Below are positions 29,240 through 37,782 of a stretch of DNA of 64,000 nucleotides, piece after piece (position 1 is the first letter of the stretch; each line of letters opens with the position of its first letter). The position numbers and the translations under genes were made by a program. The stretch lies in assembly GCA_020637295.1 (NCBI GenBank), contig JACJWF010000001.1, positions 310,001 to 374,000 on the forward strand, in the 5' to 3' direction. Source of the DNA: Acidimicrobiaceae bacterium. Its GTDB lineage: Bacteria; Actinomycetota; Acidimicrobiia; Acidimicrobiales; Ilumatobacteraceae. The notes beneath the pieces were generated by a model, which made no database searches, had not been told where the DNA came from, and saw only the letters and a program-made list of their open reading frames with translations.

Positions 29240-31435
29240 ATGACGACGACGCTGCACTCCGACACGTGGATCTCCACGCCTCACCACACGCACCGTGTGG
29301 TGATCCGTCGTGCGCCGGAGCGTTCCGCCGTCGAGCACCGGCTCGCTGCGTTGCAGCGGGGGGTGCTGGCCGGTGTCGTCGACCCGCATGAATTCGCCGT
29401 CGAGTTGGCTGCCGAGCACGACCGGCGCCAGCGTGGCGGACGGGACTGCCTGGTCGCATCGATCGCGCTGTTCGAGATCCCGAGCGTCCGCCATCGCCTC
29501 GGCTCGGCCTACGTGTTCGATCTGATCAGCGACGTGACCCGGCTGCTCCAGCGGTCGCTCGCGCCGCTCGACCTGATCAACATCTCCGAGGACGGCGAGA
29601 TCTTCGTGATGGCCCGCGAGGCCCCGATCGCCGCCGCTGCCGAGCGGATCGAGCGCGTCTGCAGGGAGATCGCAGCCAACCGCTTCGACGAACGTGGCGA
29701 GCACGTGCTGCTCACGCCGTCCACCGGGTACGCGACACTCGACGACGGCCGGTCACCCGAGGAAGTGCTGCGCCGGGCCGTCGATGCGCGGGAGGTGGCA
29801 GCCACCCACCTCGACCTGCGCGTGCACCGCTGGCTGCCGGAGATGTCGGCCGACACCGCCCCTCCGGAGCGCCCCAGGCGCCAGTGGCGGCAGTGGCCGG
29901 TGCTCAAAGAGCGGCTGCGCACCCCGCTGCAGATCCTCGCCACCTACCTGCTCGGCCTGGTCGTGCCCTTCGGGATCTACTGGTTGTTCGATCGCGTGAT
30001 CGGCATCGACGTGACCTTCGGCGTGTACGTGTTCGTCGTCGCCACGCTGGTGCTCACCGGAGCGATGATCATGGTCGAGGCCGTCCTCGCCGTGCACCAG
30101 AAGGAACCTCCTCCGGTCGACGGGCCGTATCCCGATGCGACCGCGATCATCTGTGCCTACCTTCCCAACGAGGCAGGCACGATCCTCGACACGGTCGAGG
30201 CGTTCCTGAACCTCGGCTACCCGGGCAACCTGCAGATCCTCCTCGCCTACAACACACCGACCAAGCTTCCCGTCGAGGAGCACCTCTACGCGCTCGCAGC
30301 CATGCACGCGAACCTGGACGTGGTGCGGGTGGAGGGCAGCAACTCCAAGGCTCAGAACGTGAATGCCGTGCTGCACCTGGCCACCGGCGAGTTCACCGGC
30401 ATGTTCGACGCCGACCACGAGCCGCGCCCGGGCAGCTTCGAGCGCGCCTGGCGCTGGCTGTCCAACGGGTACGACGTGGTGCAGGGCCACTGCCTCACCC
30501 GCAACGGCGAGGCCTCGTGGCTCGCCCGGATGATCGCCGTCGAGTTCGAGTCGATCTACGCGGTGGCGCACCCCGGGCGGGCCCGGCTGCACCACTTCGG
30601 GGTCTTCGGCGGCTCGAACGGGTACTGGCGGACGGGCCTCCTCCACGAGACGCGCATGCGCGGCTCGATGCTCACCGAGGACATCGACTCCTCGATGCGC
30701 GCCGTGGAGCGCGGCTGCAGGATCCGCTCCGACCGCAACATCGTGTCGCGTGAACTCGGCACCACGACGTTCAAACAGGTGTGGAACCAGCGGATGCGCT
30801 GGTCGCAAGGGTGGCTGCAGGTGACGATCCAGCACTCGGCGCGCATCTGGCGCACACCGCACCTCGCCCTGCGCCAGAAGGTCGGCGCCTCCTACCTGCT
30901 CGGCTGGCGCGAGGTGTATCCGTGGCTGTCGTTGCAGGTGATCCCGCTCGTGGCCTACTGGCTGCTGCGCGGCGACTCGCTGAGCGCCGGCTGGCCGATC
31001 TTCTTCCTCAGCACCCTGTTCGTCCTGCAGATCGGGCCGATGCAGACCTACTTCGCCTACCGGCTGGCGGACCCGGAGATCAAGGCACACCGGAGTTGGT
31101 TCGTGGCCTACCTGTTCTTCTCCACCATCTTCTACACGGAGTACAAGAACACCATCGCCCGCGTGTCGCACATCAAGGAGTGGATGGGCGAACGCACATG
31201 GCGGGTCACCCCGCGCAGCGAGGACCCCGTGGACCTGCAGCCGCTGACGCCCGATGCCGAGACCACGAACCTCGGCGAGGCCGCCGACGATCACGAGGTG
31301 GCCCATGTCCCGAGGGAGGGCCATGTTCCCTCGGCGCCCTACGACGACCATGCGGACCGTGAAGCCGCCGAGTGGGTGGAGCTGGAGTTGCGGCGGCAGC
31401 CCAAGCCCGCGAGGCAGGTCATCGGGGGGATGTGA
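29240..31435 (+). CDS. membrane GT2 glycosyltransferase with N-terminal degenerate GGDEF domain
   Basis: A 731-residue protein. Residues 60-200 look like a GGDEF fold in which the signature is replaced by SEDGE, so it should not make cyclic-di-GMP. Two membrane helices follow (about 230-290), then a processive GT2 domain: AIICAYLPNEAGTI, MFDADHEPRPG (DxD), TEDIDSS (TED) and QRMRW (QxxRW). Several C-terminal helices end in a charged tail. The GT2 half resembles cellulose or beta-glucan synthases. The GGDEF-like part may bind cyclic-di-GMP or act as a scaffold. It begins 128 bases after the HprK-like gene, so it may have its own promoter. Confidence 0.87.
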   Translation: MTTTLHSDTWISTPHHTHRVVIRRAPERSAVEHRLAALQRGVLAGVVDPHEFAVELAAEHDRRQRGGRDCLVASIALFEIPSVRHRLGSAYVFDLISDVTRLLQRSLAPLDLINISEDGEIFVMAREAPIAAAAERIERVCREIAANRFDERGEHVLLTPSTGYATLDDGRSPEEVLRRAVDAREVAATHLDLRVHRWLPEMSADTAPPERPRRQWRQWPVLKERLRTPLQILATYLLGLVVPFGIYWLFDRVIGIDVTFGVYVFVVATLVLTGAMIMVEAVLAVHQKEPPPVDGPYPDATAIICAYLPNEAGTILDTVEAFLNLGYPGNLQILLAYNTPTKLPVEEHLYALAAMHANLDVVRVEGSNSKAQNVNAVLHLATGEFTGMFDADHEPRPGSFERAWRWLSNGYDVVQGHCLTRNGEASWLARMIAVEFESIYAVAHPGRARLHHFGVFGGSNGYWRTGLLHETRMRGSMLTEDIDSSMRAVERGCRIRSDRNIVSRELGTTTFKQVWNQRMRWSQGWLQVTIQHSARIWRTPHLALRQKVGASYLLGWREVYPWLSLQVIPLVAYWLLRGDSLSAGWPIFFLSTLFVLQIGPMQTYFAYRLADPEIKAHRSWFVAYLFFSTIFYTEYKNTIARVSHIKEWMGERTWRVTPRSEDPVDLQPLTPDAETTNLGEAADDHEVAHVPREGHVPSAPYDDHADREAAEWVELELRRQPKPARQVIGGM

Positions 31436-31461
31436 GCTGGCGCGGATACCCTTGGGCCGAC

Positions 31462-32745
31462 ATGTCTGAGAACACACGCCCGCCGGGCGCCCGGCGCCGC
31501 CGCCGTCCGCGACGCCCCCACGATCATCACGAGGCCACGCCGGTCGCTCCGACCCCCACGATCAGCCTCGACCCGGACGACTACATCCCCACCGGCTTCG
31601 CCGACCTCGGGGTTCCACCACGTGTGGACCTCGGGCTCGCCGCCGCCGGCTTCACCGCCCCCTTCGCCATCCAGACCCAGGCCATCCCCATCGCGCTCAC
31701 CGGGCGCGACGTGTGCGGTCGGGCCAAGACCGGCTCCGGCAAGACCCTCGCGTTCGGGGTGCCCATGCTGTCCCGCCTGGAAGGGCAGGGCGAGCCCATG
31801 CGCCCCCGCGGCCTGGTGCTGGTGCCCACCCGCGAGCTGGCCCTGCAGGTGGCCGAGGTGCTGGCCCCCGTGGCCGTCGGCAGCGGGCACACCGTGCTCG
31901 CCGTCTACGGCGGGGCCTCCCGCCAGCAGCAGATCAGCGCCCTCCAGCGCGGCGTCGATGTCGTGGTGGCCACCCCGCTGCGCCTCATCGACCTCCTGAA
32001 GGAGGACGAACTGCAGCTCGACGCCGTGGAGATCGTCGTGCTCGACGAGGCCGACCGTATGGCGGACGACGGCTTCACCCCGCAGGTGGAGTGGATCCTC
32101 CGCAAGGTCACGGGCGAGCACCAGACCATGCTCTTCAGCGCCACGCTCGACGGTGACGTCGGCCACCTGGTCCAGCGGTACATGACCGACCCCGAACTGG
32201 TGGCGGTGGACGCCGCCACGGACACCGTGGGCACCATGCACCACCTGTGGCTGGCCGTGCACCACATGGACAAGGACCGCGTGGTCGGCTCGATCGCCAG
32301 CAGCTTCGCCAAGACCATCGTGTTCTGCCAGACCAAGCGCACCTGCGACCGTGTGGAGCGCAACCTGCAGGACCTGGGCGTGAAGGCCGCGGCGATCCAC
32401 GGCGACCTGCCCCAGGCGGCGCGGGAGAAGGCGCTGAAGCGGTTCACCGATGGCGAACTGCACGTGCTGGTTGCCACCGACGTGGCCGCCCGCGGCATCG
32501 ACATCGACGACATCGGCGCCGTCATCCACTACGAGCCGGCGCCGGACGTGAAGGACTACCTGCACCGCAGCGGCCGTACCGCCCGCGCCGGGCGCGACGG
32601 CTGGGCCATCACCCTGGCCGAGTACAACCAGCACACCCAGGTGCGCATCCTCCAGCGGGCACTGCGCCTGGAGCCGGCCCCGCCGGTGGAGGTCTTCAGC
32701 AACAACCCGATGCTGAAGGACCTCTCCCAGTTCGAATCCGCCTGA
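31462..32745 (+). CDS. DEAD-box RNA helicase
   Basis: A 427-residue helicase. An Arg-rich tail precedes the Q-motif region, then AKTGSGKT (motif I), PTRELALQ (Ia), VLDEADRM (II, DEAD), SAT (III), and HRSGRTARAG (VI). It unwinds structured RNA, as in ribosome assembly or mRNA decay. ATG 31462 lies nine bases after TACCCT, so the transcript would have almost no leader. The gene ends 38 bases before the left inverted repeat of the nuclease-like insertion. Confidence 0.93.
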   Translation: MSENTRPPGARRRRRPRRPHDHHEATPVAPTPTISLDPDDYIPTGFADLGVPPRVDLGLAAAGFTAPFAIQTQAIPIALTGRDVCGRAKTGSGKTLAFGVPMLSRLEGQGEPMRPRGLVLVPTRELALQVAEVLAPVAVGSGHTVLAVYGGASRQQQISALQRGVDVVVATPLRLIDLLKEDELQLDAVEIVVLDEADRMADDGFTPQVEWILRKVTGEHQTMLFSATLDGDVGHLVQRYMTDPELVAVDAATDTVGTMHHLWLAVHHMDKDRVVGSIASSFAKTIVFCQTKRTCDRVERNLQDLGVKAAAIHGDLPQAAREKALKRFTDGELHVLVATDVAARGIDIDDIGAVIHYEPAPDVKDYLHRSGRTARAGRDGWAITLAEYNQHTQVRILQRALRLEPAPPVEVFSNNPMLKDLSQFESA

Positions 32746-32782
32746 CCCGCCCCACCCCACCCCCTCCCCCCGGCCCGTCGCG

Positions 32783-32843
32783 TTTTACGTAAACGCTGTC
32801 GGGCTCTGACCAGGGACGATGAGTTGGGGTTCTTGACACAAAC
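32783..32843. repeat. left arm of 61-bp inverted repeat
   Basis: This 61-bp segment matches the reverse complement of 33802-33862 at 54 of 61 positions. Its outer end contains the palindrome TTTACGTAAA, and its inner end GGGGTTCTTGACACAAAC. It overlaps the last 19 codons of the enclosed gene, which therefore ends within the repeat. No flanking target duplication is visible. Confidence 0.9.
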
Positions 32844-33756
32844 CGGGATCGATGGCGGCCGCGACGCTCTGGAGGACGACCGCCGGGGCCAACGTGAGAT
32901 GGTCGTAGGTGAACTGCAGCACCCGCTCACCCTTGGTGATGAGCTTGTTGACGCGCTCCATGTCCCGGTTCATCTGGGCCTTGCTCCGGTGCCAGCGATA
33001 CCCCAGCAGTTCGACCACCAGGCGGAAATCCGGGTAGTAGCAGTCCACCCGGATCAGCCGCCCGTCCACCCGCCCGAAGTGACGCTGCACCTCCGGCCTC
33101 GGGAAGCCGGCCGCCGCGGTGATCTCCAGGTACTTCCGCTCCAGCCAGGAATGCCCTCCACGCGACGGCTCGCTGCCCTCGATCACCGCCAGCAAGCGGG
33201 GGATGCCGTAACGCCCGCTGCCCCGTAGCTCGGCGATGCGGTGCATCAGCCTGTCCTCGGTGAGGAGACGGTCGCGCAGGGCGCCGTCCAGCGCGGCCGT
33301 CAGCCGACGGCTGTCGAGGATCGGCGAGCAGTCGATCAAGGTGCGCACAGGGTTCGTCACGGGCATCGAGTCGATGAAGACCCGATCGGCGAGGGGCATG
33401 TCCTGCGTCGTGTGGACGCGCAGGTCCGAGCGGGTGACGTAGTGACCGCGGGGGATCAGGATGTGGAACGGCGTCTCGACGGCCGGGAATTCGTCGAACC
33501 CGTGCATGCCCCCAGCGGTGAGGTGGGACAGCCACGCCGGAGGCCGGATGTCCAACAAGTGCGCCGCTGCCAGATCCTGCGGCGTGAACTCTGTCAGGGC
33601 GCTCCGCAGGGTGCGGGCGCCGAATGGATCCAGGAGGCCGCTCGAGATCCAGCCTCGAAGCACACGGTCGGGAACCCCCGACCGGCGAGCCTGGTCCCGG
33701 AGGAAGGCTCCGTGCTGACCTTCGGCAAGGGCAGGCAGCCCGGTGCGTATGGCCAT
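32785..33756 (-). CDS. AbiEi-like / DUF559-like protein in an inverted-repeat cassette
   Basis: A 323-residue protein. The N-terminal third resembles the winged-helix part of AbiEi-type antitoxins (RDQARRSGVPDRVLRGWIS). The C-terminal third has DCYYPDFRLVVELLGYRWH, a DUF559/Vsr-like nuclease motif with Asp and Glu spaced as in that fold. Such stand-alone proteins are common in actinobacteria and their function is unproven. It is the only gene between two 61-bp inverted repeats and takes its C-terminus from the left one. The right arm holds TTGACA (on the minus strand) that could serve as its -35 box. TAGCAC eight bases before the ATG fits the local start pattern. Confidence 0.8.
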   Translation of the reverse strand: MAIRTGLPALAEGQHGAFLRDQARRSGVPDRVLRGWISSGLLDPFGARTLRSALTEFTPQDLAAAHLLDIRPPAWLSHLTAGGMHGFDEFPAVETPFHILIPRGHYVTRSDLRVHTTQDMPLADRVFIDSMPVTNPVRTLIDCSPILDSRRLTAALDGALRDRLLTEDRLMHRIAELRGSGRYGIPRLLAVIEGSEPSRGGHSWLERKYLEITAAAGFPRPEVQRHFGRVDGRLIRVDCYYPDFRLVVELLGYRWHRSKAQMNRDMERVNKLITKGERVLQFTYDHLTLAPAVVLQSVAAAIDPGLCQEPQLIVPGQSPTAFT

Positions 33757-33801
33757 GCAGCCCCGTGCTATCGCCCTCCCTGTCGATCCACAACCTTCAG
33801 T

Positions 33802-33862
33802 GTTTGTGTCAAGAACCCCGACGCGTCACCCCTGGCCAGGGCCCGACAGCGTTTACGTAAAA
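33802..33862. repeat. right arm of 61-bp inverted repeat
   Basis: Inverted partner of 32783-32843 with seven mismatches. Read outward on the plus strand in the matching frame, it encodes the same tail as the enclosed gene (LCQEP, then PGQ, then PTAFT and stop). The tail is therefore carried by the repeat and is not special to one gene. Confidence 0.9.
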
Positions 33863-33878
33863 GGGAAGTGGGCGGGGG

Positions 33879-34463
33879 TCAGGGGAGCCAGGCGGGGCGG
33901 GAGGCTTCGTAGGCGTCGATGGCGCCGGCGTGGGACAGCGTGATCCCGATGTCGTCGAGGCCCTCGAGGAAGCGGTGCTGGGTCTGCGGGTCCATCGGGA
34001 ACGAGGCGGTGATCCCCGCCGCCGGCACCTCCACCGTGAGGCGGGTCATGTCGATGGTGATCTCCACCGTGTGATCGGCTTCGATCGCCGCCCAGATGGC
34101 CTGCACCACGGGCTCCGGCACCACCACCGGGACCAGCCCGTTCTTGGTGCAGTTGTTGCGGAAGATGTCGCTGAAGCTGGGCGCGATGACGGCATCGAAC
34201 CCGCCCTGCTGGATGGCCCACACGGCGTGCTCCCGTGACGAACCGACGCCGAACGACGGCCCGGCCACCAGGATGCTGGCGCCGACGTAGCGCTCGTCGT
34301 TGAGCACGAAGTTGCGGTCGTCGCGCCAGGTGGAGAACAGGCCCTTCTCGAACCCGGTGCGCTCCACCCGCTTCAGCCACTCGGCGGGGATGATCTGGTC
34401 GGTGTCCACGTCGCTGCGCTTCAGCGGCACACCGCGGCCCTGGATGATCTGCACGGCTTTCAT
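33879..34463 (-). CDS. leuD: 3-isopropylmalate dehydratase small subunit
   Basis: A 194-residue swivel-domain subunit: DVDTDQIIPAEWLKR, then GPSFGVGSSREHAVWAIQ and SDIFRNNCTKNGL, all LeuD hallmarks, at the usual length. With LeuC it isomerises 2-isopropylmalate to 3-isopropylmalate in leucine synthesis, and often citramalate to methylmalate in the isoleucine branch fed by CimA. The ATG overlaps the leuC stop (ATGA). It ends 17 bases from the right arm of the inverted-repeat cassette. Confidence 0.96.
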   Translation of the reverse strand: MKAVQIIQGRGVPLKRSDVDTDQIIPAEWLKRVERTGFEKGLFSTWRDDRNFVLNDERYVGASILVAGPSFGVGSSREHAVWAIQQGGFDAVIAPSFSDIFRNNCTKNGLVPVVVPEPVVQAIWAAIEADHTVEITIDMTRLTVEVPAAGITASFPMDPQTQHRFLEGLDDIGITLSHAGAIDAYEASRPAWLP

Positions 34464-35872
34464 GACGGGTCCTCCAGCGAGTCGGGCGTGGCGAAGTGGC
34501 CGGCCACCGCGGTGGCGGCGGCGACGGCGGGGGAGACGAGGTGGGTACGGCCGCCACGACCCTGGCGGCCCTCGAAGTTGCGGTTGCTGGTGCTGGCGGC
34601 GCGCTCGCCGGGGGCCAGCCTGTCCGGGTTCATCGCCAGGCACATGCTGCAGCCCGGCTCGCGCCAGTCCGCGCCCGCCGCCCGGAACACCTCCGGCAGG
34701 CCCTCGGCCTCCGCCTGGGCCTTCACCGCGTGGCTGCCCGGCACCACCATGACCCGCGGCACGGTGACCGTGCGGCCGCGCATGACGGCTGCGGCGGCCC
34801 GCAGGTCCTCGATGCGGCTGTTGGTGCACGACCCGATGAACACGGTGTCCACCCGGATCTCGCGGATGGGCGTGCCACCCTCCAGGCCCATGTACTCCAG
34901 CGCCCGGGCGACGGTGTCGCGCGTGGTGGGGTCGGCGAACTGGTCGGGGGACGGGACAACGGCGTCGATCGAGGCGACCTGGCCGGGGTTGGTGCCCCAA
35001 CTCACCTGCGGCCGCAGGGTGGCGGCGTCGATGACGACCTCCGTGTCGAACACGGCGCCGTCGTCGGTGACCAGCGTGCGCCAGTCCGCCACCGCGGCAT
35101 CCCACTGCTCGCCCGCCGGCGCGTGCTCCCGGCCCTTCAGGTACTCGAACGTCACCTCGTCGGGCGCCACCAGGCCGGCCTTGGCACCGGCCTCGATGCT
35201 CATGTTGCACAGGGTCATCCGCCCCTCCATCGACAGCGCCCGGATGGCCGAGCCGCGGTACTCGATGACGTGGCCGATCCCGCCGCCGGTGCCGATGCGG
35301 CCGATGATGGCCAGCACGATGTCCTTGGCGGTGACGTCTGCCGGCGCCTCGCCCTCCACCGTGACGGCCATCCACTTCGGCCGCGACTGGGGCAGGGTCT
35401 GGGTGGCCAGCACGTGCTCCACCTCGCTGGTGCCGATGCCGAACGCCAGCGCCCCGAACGCGCCGTGCGTGGCCGTGTGGCTGTCGCCGCACACCACGGT
35501 CATGCCCGGCAGGGTGCGGCCCTGCTCCGGCGCGATGACGTGCACGATGCCCTGCTGGGGGTGGCCCATCGGGAACTCGACGATGCCGAACTCGGCGGCG
35601 TTCTCCCGCAGCACCTCCACCTGGCGGGCGCTGATGGGGTCGGCGATCGGCTGGTCGATGTCCGCCGTGGGGACGTTGTGGTCCTCGGTGGCCACGGTGA
35701 GGTCCGGGCGGCGGACGGAGCGGCCGCTGAGCCGCAGGCCGTCGAAGGCCTGGGGGCTGGTGACCTCGTGCACGAGGTGCAGGTCGATGTACAGCAGGTC
35801 GGGCTCGCCCGCGGCGGAATGCACCACGTGGCGGTCCCAGACCTTCTGGGCGAGGGTGCGCGGGGACGTCAT
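34460..35872 (-). CDS. leuC: 3-isopropylmalate dehydratase large subunit
   Basis: A 470-residue aconitase-family subunit. VVCGDSHTATHGAFGALAFG is typical, and the three [4Fe-4S] Cys are in FIGSCTNSRIEDL and PGCSMCLAMN. A good ribosome binding site (AAGGAG) precedes ATG 35872. It works with LeuD in the leucine pathway and probably in the citramalate route. The promoter region upstream has a 17-bp palindrome overlapping a TACATT -10 box, and a 15-bp tandem repeat in the leader, consistent with control by the nearby IclR regulator. Confidence 0.96.
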   Translation of the reverse strand: MTSPRTLAQKVWDRHVVHSAAGEPDLLYIDLHLVHEVTSPQAFDGLRLSGRSVRRPDLTVATEDHNVPTADIDQPIADPISARQVEVLRENAAEFGIVEFPMGHPQQGIVHVIAPEQGRTLPGMTVVCGDSHTATHGAFGALAFGIGTSEVEHVLATQTLPQSRPKWMAVTVEGEAPADVTAKDIVLAIIGRIGTGGGIGHVIEYRGSAIRALSMEGRMTLCNMSIEAGAKAGLVAPDEVTFEYLKGREHAPAGEQWDAAVADWRTLVTDDGAVFDTEVVIDAATLRPQVSWGTNPGQVASIDAVVPSPDQFADPTTRDTVARALEYMGLEGGTPIREIRVDTVFIGSCTNSRIEDLRAAAAVMRGRTVTVPRVMVVPGSHAVKAQAEAEGLPEVFRAAGADWREPGCSMCLAMNPDRLAPGERAASTSNRNFEGRQGRGGRTHLVSPAVAAATAVAGHFATPDSLEDPS

Positions 35873-35900
35873 GGCACTCCTTCTCGGATGGTCGGTTGGT

Positions 35901-35930
35901 CGACGTTCGGTTGGACGACGTTCGGTTGGA
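35901..35930. repeat. 15-bp perfect tandem repeat in the leuC leader
   Basis: CGACGTTCGGTTGGA occurs twice head to tail (35901-35915, 35916-35930), with a degenerate third partial copy at 35891-35900. It lies between the presumed leuC start of transcription and the ribosome binding site. It could be a regulatory site or recent slippage. Confidence 0.75.
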
Positions 35931-35944
35931 CGTGGGACGGTGAC

Positions 35945-35961
35945 GTCTCACAATGTAGGAC
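35945..35961. promoter_or_regulatory. candidate operator/promoter for leuCD
   Basis: GTCTCACAATGTAGGAC is an imperfect 17-bp palindrome (6 of 8 half-site positions match, central A). On the minus strand it contains TACATT (35957-35952), a good -10 box about 80 bases before leuC. IclR-type NdgR/LtbR proteins control leuCD in other actinobacteria, and such a gene lies at 39150, so this is the obvious binding-site candidate. The match to any known motif is not established here. Confidence 0.5.
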
Positions 35962-36106
35962 AATAATCCCGAAAGCAGTGTACTCCTCGACGGGGAGCCA
36001 TGGCAACCGCCCTTCCTGCCACCGACGGTGGCGACTTGCCGAAACCATGACTCATTTCGACCACCCCGCGTGCCGAACCTTGTGGCGAACCGACGAGGAG
36101 CACATC

Positions 36107-36313
36107 ATGGACAGCCTTTTCATCCACATCGACCGCACCGCCGACCTCACCGCCCAGGACGGCACCAGCTGGACCGGCACGAGCTGGACCGGGACGAGCT
36201 GGACTGGCACGAGCTGGACCGGGACGAGCTGGACTGGCACGAGCTGGACCGGGACGAGCTGGACCGGGACGAGCTGGACCGGGACGAGCTGGACCGGGAC
36301 GAGCTGGACCTGA
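36107..36313 (+). CDS. 68-residue peptide ending in ten GTSWT repeats
   Basis: ATG 36107 follows GAGGAG at good spacing. The product is an 18-residue front (MDSLFIHIDRTADLTAQD) and then ten identical pentapeptides GTSWT to the stop. The 15-bp DNA units differ at the third base of the Gly codon and of both Thr codons, and every difference is silent in this frame, while other frames would change residues. This supports selection on the protein. The stop overlaps the peptidase start (TGATG). It may be a precursor peptide or a small repetitive structural protein; SWT-type repeats also occur as tails of some secreted subtilases. I know of no named family. Confidence 0.72.
   Translation: MDSLFIHIDRTADLTAQDGTSWTGTSWTGTSWTGTSWTGTSWTGTSWTGTSWTGTSWTGTSWTGTSWT
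36161..36310. repeat. ten tandem 15-bp units coding GTSWT
   Basis: Ten contiguous copies of a 15-bp unit. Variation is limited to GGC/GGG, ACC/ACG and ACC/ACT, all synonymous. Copies seven to ten are identical, which suggests recent expansion. Confidence 0.95.
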
Positions 36314-37770
36314 TGTCCCCCGGCGCCGCCGTCCTCGACGCGCTGCGCACCGCAGATCTCTTCCCGCCGGGGCACCCCGACCGAGAGGCGGCGCAGCGAC
36401 GTGCTGCCCGGCTGGTTGCGGCCGACCCCAGCCTGCTGGACGAACCGGCGGTCGCTCCGGCGCGCCGCCAACTGCGCCGTTGGGCACGCCTCGTGCCCCA
36501 TCTCCTCGACGACGAGGTGGAGTTCACCAGCACACCGCTCCAGCGCGCCGCGGTGTCGTCCCAACTCGCCCGCCTGGCCGGGTTGGAGGACGACCCGGCC
36601 ACTTCCCAGGACACCGTCGACGCCGCCCTGCGCGGCCTGGATCAGGTCGATCCGGCCGAGCGCCTGGCGGCGGACCGCCGCGCCCACTTCCTGACCGCCC
36701 GGCGGCTGCCGGCCACCGGCCCGGCGCTCGTCCAGTTGGCCGGGTTGCACGTCGCCGACGACCGGCGCCGGGGCATCGGCGACTGGCGCACCCGCTGGGC
36801 CATCGCCAACGGCACCCAGGTGGCCACGCTGCGCACGCTGCAGGTGGCGCTGGACGGCGCGGTGGGCCTCTCCGCCGGATGGTGGCGGGCCCGCGCCCGC
36901 CTGATGGGCGAGCAGTGGAGCGACCGCCGGGCCCTGCCGCCGCACCCCCCGGCGGCGCTGGAGGACCAGGCTGCTGCTGCTGCCCACTCGTTGGCCGCGG
37001 CGATGCCCGACCTGGCGGCGGCGGCGATGACCGAGGCCGGCCGCATGCGGGCCGGCCGTGACAACCGGGTGACCGCGGAGGCCGACGGCCGCCCCAGCGC
37101 CACCGTGGTGCACCGTCCCACGGATCGGGGTGCGCTGATGGTGGCGCACGAATTGGGCCACGCGGTGCATGCCGTGATGGCGATGGGCACCGAACCCCCG
37201 GGCGCCCTCGTGGGCGAGACCGTCGCCTGCTGGGCGTCGCTGGTGGCCGGTCGCGCCGCGGTGGCCCGGGCGATGGCATCCGGCGACCGGGCCGCCACCG
37301 TGGCCGCGGCGATGGCCCTCGGCGACATGCTGGTGGAGGAGGTGTTCGTCTCGGCCGCGATCTCGTCCTTCGAGGACCGGCTGTACGGGGCCGTCGCCCA
37401 GGCGGCGCCGCCCCCCGATGCCCTGGGTCAATGGTGGGCCGACGCCCACGAGGCGGTGTTCGGTGGCGCCGTCTCCCTGCCCGACTACGCCCGCACCGGG
37501 TGGGCCCGCCTGCCCTCGCTGGCCCAGCGGCCGGGTCATGCGCTCGCCTATACCTGGGCCTCACTGCTGGCCCTGGCGGCGGCGCCGCCGGTGCACCCGC
37601 CCGCCCTGCCGGACCACACGAGGATGATCGGGGCGATGCGACTCGGCGGCGTGGATGCCGACGAGATGACCGTGGCGTTGGGGTTCCAGAGCAACACCTG
37701 GATCGCGGCCGGCCTGGGGGCCCTGGCCGGCGAGCTCACCCGGCTGGCGCAGATCCTCGCCTGCGGCTGA
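36313..37770 (+). CDS. HELGH zinc metallopeptidase (M3-like) coupled to the GTSWT peptide
   Basis: A 485-residue, mostly helical protein. ALMVAHELGHAVHAVMAMG near residue 277 is an HExxH zinc site, and VGETVACW about 25 residues later offers the third Glu ligand, as in M3 thimet/oligoendopeptidase-F enzymes. The usual M3 length is nearer 600, so this is a divergent short form. No signal peptide is seen, so it is probably cytoplasmic. Its ATG overlaps the stop of the repeat peptide (TGATG), which suggests one gene product acts on the other. Substrate and function are inference. Confidence 0.75.
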   Translation: MSPGAAVLDALRTADLFPPGHPDREAAQRRAARLVAADPSLLDEPAVAPARRQLRRWARLVPHLLDDEVEFTSTPLQRAAVSSQLARLAGLEDDPATSQDTVDAALRGLDQVDPAERLAADRRAHFLTARRLPATGPALVQLAGLHVADDRRRGIGDWRTRWAIANGTQVATLRTLQVALDGAVGLSAGWWRARARLMGEQWSDRRALPPHPPAALEDQAAAAAHSLAAAMPDLAAAAMTEAGRMRAGRDNRVTAEADGRPSATVVHRPTDRGALMVAHELGHAVHAVMAMGTEPPGALVGETVACWASLVAGRAAVARAMASGDRAATVAAAMALGDMLVEEVFVSAAISSFEDRLYGAVAQAAPPPDALGQWWADAHEAVFGGAVSLPDYARTGWARLPSLAQRPGHALAYTWASLLALAAAPPVHPPALPDHTRMIGAMRLGGVDADEMTVALGFQSNTWIAAGLGALAGELTRLAQILACG

Positions 37771-37782
37771 GCGGCCGCGGCC

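Noticed and set aside
32783..33862. A classical insertion sequence
   Set aside because: The enclosed gene has no DDE or HUH transposase motif, and no target-site duplication is visible outside the arms.
36028..36312. Reading the 15-bp repeats as RDELD/HELDW units fused to the peptidase
   Set aside because: In that frame the unit differences change residues, while in the GTSWT frame all are silent. The GTSWT frame also has a good ribosome site and ends in a TGATG overlap.
36052..37539. Minus-strand frame with VQLVP repeats
   Set aside because: Antisense of the GTSWT units and of the HELGH peptidase. No start signal.
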